Shown here in pieces: positions 57,617 to 64,000 of a stretch of DNA of 64,000 nucleotides (positions within the stretch are counted from its first letter, which is position 1; each line of letters starts with the position of its first letter). The position numbers and the translations under genes were made by a program. The notes beneath the pieces are model-generated. The model worked only from the letters and a program-made list of their open reading frames with translations. It was not told the DNA's origin and did not search any database. Origin of the DNA: Isoetes taiwanensis (Eukaryota > Streptophyta > Lycopodiopsida > Isoetales > Isoetaceae); contig JAJEKV010000026.1 in assembly GCA_021234155.1 (NCBI GenBank), positions 16,730,283 to 16,794,282 on the forward strand, in the 5' to 3' direction.

Positions 57617-59151
57617 TCATGTGACCTTCCTTGATAAATTTCTGTATCCACTGCCAACACAAGTTAGAATAACTGTACCTGTTTTAGAGTCTGGTTGGAT
57701 ATTAAATTTTACATCAAGGAACTCTTTGATGTTGCGGAGAGTCTGGATTCCATAAGGAGAAAGCTTGCCAATCCGAACTTGACAAACATCCTCGGGACAT
57801 AACGCACACAGCAGGAAAAGTAAGCTCTGCAAAGAAAAGGAAATGTAAGTAAATCTAATGAACTTGAGAACATTAAACTACAAAGCCAAAACCTGATGAG
57901 TTGTGTCGACAACTCCGCCCTCCTTAATCTCCTCTAGAAGCAGCATAGCTGCTTGAGACCCAAGATCTTCAGGAAGCATTTGCATCCTGTTTTCTTCAAA
58001 TTCGTTTTCCTTGGAACAGTTGGCAGCACCATCAACACCAAGCAAACAGCCCGTAGTTGTTTCTGCCACCAGTGAAATACCGTATCCAGGAGACCTAAAC
58101 CAGATCCAGCATTATAGGCTTTCTTCTTGCAGATTAATCTTTTATAGTAAAGCGCACTTACCTTCCAGACTCTGCACCTGAATAGTGGTCAGTAAAGATG
58201 TGAACATCTGGCAAAAGCCGGTTTAAGACACCCCGTGCTGCTGCAAACATACGGTTTGATATGTGAGGAGAAACTCGGGTAGAATAAGCAACTCCTCGTA
58301 CTCATTTTACCATTCCTTCGTCTATCCACTTTACTGCCTAAACAATACTGATTGTAAAGAAAAAGGGGCTTCCAATCAAATACATGACTAAAAACTCCAA
58401 GAAAAATTACCTTTAGACTGTTCAAAACAACTGGAACTTTCAACATCACCTCACCCCCACCAAGTGGAGGAGCCCCTCGAGAAACAACTTTCAGTTCCAA
58501 ATCTTCTATTGGGACCCCAAAGTGCTTTAGAATAGGTAGAGTGGTGGTTCTAAATGTATCTACACATGGATCCTTTTCATCATTTGTAATACCTGCCAGT
58601 ATCGTTATTTTTAGCATTTAATATATATAAGCACTTTTCAAATAAGAGGCATCATATCTAACCTTTTAATGTTATGGAAAGCCTGGACTTCCCAAAAAGT
58701 CCAAGAATTATTAATGGCTCAAGAAAGTAACCAATTGAGCGCTCTGTACCACAATCATGAACTAGGTTCCGACCCCCAGTCAAAATTCCAGGCTTATACT
58801 GAATCTTTGTGCCTGTGGATGAGGATATCAGCACTTTACAAAGCAAAATAATGCTAGATTAAATAGTAAAATATTTAGATTAAAAGAAAGCTAAATAAAG
58901 GAACCTAATGGGCTGTAATAGCAATAGGATGAATGCTCAGGATATGAAACACATATTTGTGGTGACGCGTACAAAGTATTCAAGACAAAAAGCAAGACAT
59001 GAACTAAATGCAATTACCTGTCTCATTGATTACAACACTGCAGCCATTGGAGATCTTTTCCATGAGGAGCAAGAGCGATCCCTCGTAGTTACGGACACCT
59101 GGGAACTGATCGTGAGCCCTGATGTCATGGATTGTAATGGGCGTTCCAGGA
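57617..59151 (-). pseudogene. RCL1: RCL1-like gene (RNA 3'-phosphate cyclase-like), 5' end missing, nonsense codon
   Basis: Six exons on the minus strand: 59151-59018 (GTPITIHDIRAHDQFPGVR), 58812-58663 (KPGILTGGRNLVHDCG, FLEPLIILGLFGK), 58592-58411 (GITNDEKDPCVDTFRTTTLP, GGGEVMLKVP), 58337-58162 (STRVSPHISNRMF, LLPDVHIFTDHYSG), 58094-57893 (SPGYGISLVAETTTGCLLG) and 57826-57617 (VRIGKLSPYGIQTLRNIKEF, stop). All borders are GT-AG except the outer edge of the first, where a TIR-bearing repeat begins. Rcl1 is a non-cyclising relative of RNA cyclase needed for 18S rRNA maturation with Bms1. The exon 58337-58162 carries an in-frame TGA where relatives have Arg (after WIDEGMVK). The N-terminal 30 or so residues are absent. 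Confidence 0.85.
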
Positions 59152-59154
59152 TAT

Positions 59155-61003
59155 AGTTACCAAATACGGATATGGCATGCCAAAAAAAAAAACAAATACG
59201 GAATACGAAATACGGATACGAAAAATATGGCAAAGTACTCAAAACAAACAACTGTGCTTCTAAGAATGAACAACATATTTTGTACATTGAGATTCCAAAT
59301 ATGTTATAGATTAGGCTTTAAAACATCTAGTAATGTTCAAATAAAACACAAGTTTAAGTTATATGAAAATATCATAGAACATAGTTTATAGAACACTTGT
59401 AGTCATGACAAGAGTACCTAAGATAAACAATGAGAAACAATGAGCATAGCATTTCCAAATCCGTATTTTAATTATACAAATGCTTTCTAGCATGTTCAGG
59501 GCAGCAGAGAAGAACCCTTTCTAAATCTAATCCATAAATAATTGACACTAATGAATAAAATCAGAAGCATTTCAAAAAAACCTCAGAAACTATCATCCTT
59601 CCAACATTCTTAAAGAAAAAGAGAGCCTCAGCCCAAAAGGTCCAATGGAGGTAGAGATGACTTTATCTTCACAGTTAAGGAGGACCAGGGTAAATAAATA
59701 ATGTGAAGAAAGATCTACAATAGAAATAAAGTGCCCTGATCCAAGGGAATACTAGTTTCCAAAAGAAAAATTGATGTGTGACACAAACACATAAGCAGTC
59801 ATTTCAAAGGTTAATATTCAAGTAGCTATCTCTTCGTCAGTTGAAATATTTAGACAAACACTCAAATACGGCCTTCTCTTTGTGGGAGAGCTCAGGGTTT
59901 AGCATGTATTTGAGAAATGAAGCTGCTGCAAATCATGTCAGATAAATTGATTTGCTGCTGGTTCAACTCCATGTGGTATATTTGGAGTATAATGCTGGAG
60001 TTTTCCTTGGATTTGAGCATTCCTTTTTATGGTGTATAATGCTGGAGTTTTCCTTGGATTCGGGCTTTTGCTAATGCATGGATTGTCATTTCTGCCAAGG
60101 GAAGACTGGGACTAAGCATTCTGCACATGATCCAAAAGAAAAAAACAGAATTGGCCTATAATTTGCAGCCAATATGTTTATAATCTGTGCCATGGCAGCC
60201 TCGACCTGTACATCTTCTCTTCATATACATATTAAGATCACTAAAGGACTGAGCAATTCTTAACTTTGATCTGAAGCAAATTTGAGATCTTCAAACTAGT
60301 GTGTGCAAACGTCTCTTAAAGCAAAGAGATGCATTGGATATTGCTCTTAAGTAGGACAAACCAGTAAGACAGACCAGTAAGTAAGAGATGCATTGGAAAT
60401 TGCAAATGCAAATGGAATGGAAGGATTTTTTACCTGCTTAAGAATATAATGAAAATTTGTGACTGTAAGAATCCAAATCCGACCTCTAGTAGTCTGAATC
60501 TGAATCTGATACGTGCTTTGGGTTGGGCGACCTAGGCTCACAGCCTCAGGGCTCTGGTCGTGAATGCAAAACCCGTTCAGCCCTTGAAGATAAATATGTG
60601 AGTGATGCAAAAGATAATTGTTTCTGGTGGTTTGCAGTTGTATCAGACGCTCACCTGGCTGTGCTATATTTAGAAACAGAGAAGAAGTGCTGCTTGCTAT
60701 GCGTAGAAACGAGAGTGTTTGCTCATTGCAATCGGACGCCGCAATCGCATTCTGGCCGGTCGCACTTCCACGGTTCGACCTGTGTTAGCAGGGGATGGAC
60801 ACGAACACGGTGTTAGGTTTGTTGGTCAGGAGATTTAAGCCAAAAATGGCATTAAAAAACGCCCTATACGGCGTATTTGCAAAAAAACAACGGCGTATTT
60901 GGCATCCGTTTTTGCCCCACACCGTTGTCCGTATTTCATACGGTTTTTTTTCTAAATCCGTATTTTCCGTATTATACGAAAAATACGGCCGTTTTTGGTA
61001 ACC
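59155..61003. mobile_element. 1.85-kb TIR element at the broken end of the RCL1-like gene
   Basis: The left end GTTACCAAATACGG and right end CCGTTTTTGGTAAC are inverted. Both ends are rich in CGTATTT/AAATACG words. No transposase is seen. Target duplication is not evident. The right 1.18 kb (59826-61003) is the first arm of a long inverted repeat. Confidence 0.55.
59826..61003. repeat. Long inverted repeat, arm 1
   Basis: It starts TAGCTATCTCTTCGTC and ends CGTTTTTGGTAACCATG. It pairs with 62768-61575 over about 1.18 kb with moderate divergence and several short indels. Confidence 0.85.
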
Positions 61004-61332
61004 ATGTCTGATGTCTCAACGCAAGTTTGTGGGAATCAGCCTCTCTGGGTTTGTAGTTGCTGCCAGCGGAAAGTGTTACAGCTTGCCCCATCTTGCTTTT
61101 TCTCTCTCAGCTCACATTGAGGTCATTGAGCATGCTAGATTGACACCCCAGACATGTTCTGAGGTAGACATGTCTGTGGCATCCTTATGAGTAGATTTCT
61201 TTCGGAGTTTTTTCTTACAACATTGGCCGTTTGATAAAGAGGTTAACATTGCCATTTTTGAGGTTTGCTGCAAGTGAATTCATGTGGTTGATATGTAAAA
61301 GCATCGAGTAAGGAATCCAAACACGTTCTTAC

Positions 61333-61575
61333 CGGATCCGGGGGCTCCAACAACTGGGCATGCAACATTCAAAACAGACTTCAGTAAGAATGAACAGCAA
61401 AACAATAAAAATAAAAGGGCAAGCATTCACGGAAAAAAAAATGAAAACAGTTGTGCAGATCCGGCAATAGAGCTTTTCGAAGATCCAAAAAAAATTGGAA
61501 GCAGTTTACCTGCAGGGATGTATAGAATATTGTCCCCTGGATAGATCAAATCCTGCTCCGTAAGGTACATTTCAT
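61333..61575 (-). CDS. LysM-like exon pieces between the arms
   Basis: 61575-61510 reads LTEQDLIYPGDNILYIPA before GTAAAC. The form x-LIYPGDxLYIP is the second half of a LysM domain, which binds chitin-type or peptidoglycan sugars. After an intron, 61378-61333 reads VLNVACPVVGAPGSG before GTAAGA. Both have plausible splice borders. The rest of the gene is not found, as the arms lie on both sides. It may be a captured fragment. Confidence 0.35.
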
Positions 61576-62768
61576 CCGTTTTTGGTAACCATAACGTTTT
61601 TGGCCGTTTTTTCGTATAATACGGAAAATACGGATTTAGAAAAAAAACCGTATGAAATACGGACAACGGTGTGGGGCAAAAACGGATGCCAAATACGCCG
61701 TTGTTTTTTTGCAAATACGCCGTATAGGGCGTTTTTTAATGCCATTTTTGGCTTAAATCTCCTGACCAACAAACCTAACACCGTGTTCGTGTCCATCCCC
61801 TGCTAACACAGGTCGAACCGCGGAAGTGCGACCGCCGAATCGCGATTAAGGCGTCCGATTGCAATGAGCAAACACTCTCGCTTTCACGCGATAGCAAGCA
61901 AAGACTTCTTCTCTTTTCTAAATATAGCACGGCCAGTGAGCGCCCCGATACAACCGCAAACCACCGTAAACAATTATCTTTTGCATCACTCACATATTTA
62001 TCTTCAAGGGTCGAACGGGTTTTGCATTCACGACCCGAGCCCCGAGGGTCGTGAGCCTAGGTCGCCCAACCCAAAGCACGACGATCGATCGATTCGACTA
62101 CTAGAGGTCGGATTTGGATTCTTACAATCCACAAATTTTCATTATATTCTTAAGCGGTAAAAATCCTTCCATTCCATTTGCATTTGCAATTTCCAATGCA
62201 TCTCTTACTTCTTTCTGTCTTCTTTGGTTTGTCCTACTTAAGAGCAATATCCAATGCATCTCTTTGCTTTAAGAGACGTTTGCACACACTAGTTTGAAGA
62301 TCTCAAATTTGCTTCGGATCAAAGTTAAGAATTGCTCATCCTTTTAGTGATCTTAATATGTATATGAAGAGAAGATGTACAGTCGAGGCTGCCATGGCAA
62401 TGTTATAAACATATTGGCTGCAAATTATAGGCCAATTCTTTTTTCTTTTGGATCATGTGCGAGAATGCTTAGTCCCATCTTCCCTTGGCGTAAAATGACA
62501 ATCCATGCATTAGCAAAAGCCCTAATCCAAGGAAAACTCCAAAGATTATACACCATAAAAAGGAATGCTCAAATCCAAGGAAAACTCCAAAGATTATACT
62601 CCAAATATACCACATGGAGTTGAACCAAAGAAAGAAATCAATTTATCCGACATGATTTGCGGCAGCTTCATTTCTCAAATACATGCTAAACCCCGAGCTC
62701 TCCCACAAAGAGAAGGCCGTATTTGAGTGTTTGTCTAAATATTTCAACCGACGAAGAGATAGCTACTC
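61575..62768. repeat. Long inverted repeat, arm 2
   Basis: Reverse-complement relative of 59826-61003. At its inner edge the last 15 bp (CCGTTTTTGGTAACC) are turned round relative to arm 1. This copy is richer in CG at sites where arm 1 has TG, CA or CTG. Confidence 0.85.
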
Positions 62769-63352
62769 CCTGGGTTCACCTCTATATAAGGGGCATATGG
62801 CATGTGTGCATCAAGTCGAGAGAAACCCTCTCAGTATCTGGTGACCCTCCATAGAAACCCCTATGTATACGGTCCCATACTTCGTCAAGAATCATACCCG
62901 ATTCCATACTTTTACACCCAATCTAAGCTCTTCTTGCCCTACCCTCAACCTTATTTTACGTCCGAATTTCATTCATGTATCCTACCCCACCGTATTTTTT
63001 TACATCCACCAAGAAATGTTGCATCCAAATCGAGATTTAGGGTTCTTCGTGGCGCCATTTGAGTTCAATGGTCACTCCGTAAAATAAGAAAGAAATACCG
63101 AAATTTTATTTATTTTAATTAAATCGATTTTAGGATGATATCATAACGAAATTCATTATTGATTATTGAATAATGAATTTAAATTAATTATTGGTCATGA
63201 TTTTATTTTCGGGCGCCTTTTTAAGGACGCCATTATGGTGAACTTCGCCATGTACCGCCGCCAATGATCGAAGCTCATTCCCTCTAGCGCCTATTCCTCT
63301 CCTTCTCCCGATCCGACACTCCGATCCGCCTATTCCTCTCCCACATTCGACA
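62769..63352 (+). other. Upstream region of the terminal ORF unit
   Basis: A TATA-like TCTATATAAGGGG at 62781 and TTTTTAAGG at 63218. The rest is AT-rich with no supported gene. Confidence 0.35.
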
Positions 63353-63490
63353 ATGGCGCCGATTAAGACCACCTCCGGTTGCCCATCAAGAATCCGCGGG
63401 GGCTCTGCTCCACCAAAGGAAGAGGCCGCTACCGAGGAAGAGGCCGCTACCGAGGAAGAGGCCGCACTGGGAAGAGGCAAAGGGCACTAA
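63353..63490 (+). CDS. Short repeat-bearing ORF (45 codons)
   Basis: Starts MAPIKTTSGCPSRIRGG and has three 18-bp units, each coding EEAATE, before a stop. In the next frame the same units code RGRGRY. It is unrecognised. The following 500 bp have T-rich runs with TTTTGTAAA words and TATAATATG, like the 3' region at 17.7 kb, so the two units may be relatives. A frameshift may hide a longer product (WSSYQKKFKEWVDRVTPS follows at about 63548). Confidence 0.35.
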   Translation: MAPIKTTSGCPSRIRGGSAPPKEEAATEEEAATEEEAALGRGKGH

Positions 63491-64000
63491 AATCAAGGTT
63501 GTCGCGAATTTTTCCTGCATGGAAGTGGTGCACATGCAAGATCATGGAGCTCATATCAAAAAAAGTTCAAAGAATGGGTTGATCGGGTGACTCCTAGCAG
63601 ATGAGCGGCTTTTGAAATGAAAATCCGTGCAAGAGGGAACGATCCATGTCTTTGCTTAGGATGCCACCTCCGGCAAATCGGTGAAGCGCCTCCAGATTAG
63701 TCGACCTCGCTCCCGCCTCGCTATTCGATATCCGCTAAGTTGTGCCCCGTTGTTATGCCTCCGGGGCGTCATCAATGATAGCTTAGGTTTTTTTTATTTG
63801 CCATACTGAAATATCCCCGAACTTGTTTTGTAAAGCTCCCGATCTTTTTTTTGTAAAGCTCCCTGTTTTAGGACCGCTTTGTTTTGTAAATGGCCATGAA
63901 AACAGGGGATGTAAACGCCATGCTTGTGTGTGAACCTTCCTTTTGTAAAGTATATTATTATAATATGAATATGAAGCGCCGTTTGACATTGTTCTTGTGT
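63491..64000 (+). other. 3' region of the terminal unit
   Basis: Repeated TTTTGTAAAGCTCCC words and TATTATTATAATATGAATATG near 63955. No further gene to the window end. Confidence 0.35.

Noticed and set aside
60347-62160. Similar ORFs on both strands at 60.5-61.0 and 61.6-62.1 kb
   Set aside because: They are translations of the two arms of the inverted repeat. Their frames differ in length and have no domain.
1-64000. CRISPR arrays, bacterial operons, rRNA genes
   Set aside because: None seen. Introns, LTR elements and plant-type genes show eukaryotic nuclear DNA.

Overview
The window looks like TE-rich nuclear DNA of a land plant. Host genes have short GT-AG introns with T-rich tracts, and plant-type proteins are present (an SRR1-like protein, a GDSL esterase/lipase fragment, an RCL1-like gene). 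Most of the sequence is nested retroelements. A large-genome lineage such as a fern would fit, but nothing here fixes the species.

Left part (1-13.3 kb): an FCP1/NIF-type phosphatase-like gene (2-8672, +) is split by a 7,055-bp insertion (979-8033) bounded by a 9-bp duplication. Removing the insertion restores one reading frame. The insertion is T-rich, has no recognisable transposase, contains nested direct repeats, and carries an RNA-like hairpin cluster that also occurs at the end of a LINE at 49 kb. A decayed transposon-type gene (10951-13246, -) follows.

Middle (13.3-33.6 kb): gypsy element 1 (13291-25509, -) has 5-bp target duplications, gag with two zinc knuckles, RT, RNase H and integrase. 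It also has a 1.1-kb CT-rich expansion inside RNase H, extra sense ORFs after pol, and an apparent antisense transcription unit. Next come a decayed DUF7869-type gene (25809-28250, +) and a 5'-truncated gypsy element 3 (29.1-32 kb, +). Element 3 holds a MITE and a tRNA-like sequence.

Right-centre (33.7-49.3 kb): a LINE (+) is interrupted inside its endonuclease by gypsy element 2 (34186-46317, -; duplication AGCAT). Element 2 has a 2.2-kb LTR on one side and a 162-bp near-perfect palindrome as the other LTR. It carries chromodomain-type gag-pol and, between primer site and gag, a block of extra ORFs. One of these ends in a histone H3 core domain, the most unusual feature of the window.

Right end (49.3-64 kb): an unrecognised spliced gene (-), an intact intronless SRR1-like gene (52239-53243, +), GDSL esterase exons (-), and an RCL1-like gene (57617-59151, -) that lacks its N-terminus and has an in-frame stop. 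A 1.2-kb inverted repeat pair follows, with LysM-like exon pieces between the arms, then a short plus-strand ORF unit at the edge. Many coding frames contain indels, so decay and assembly error should both be kept in mind.
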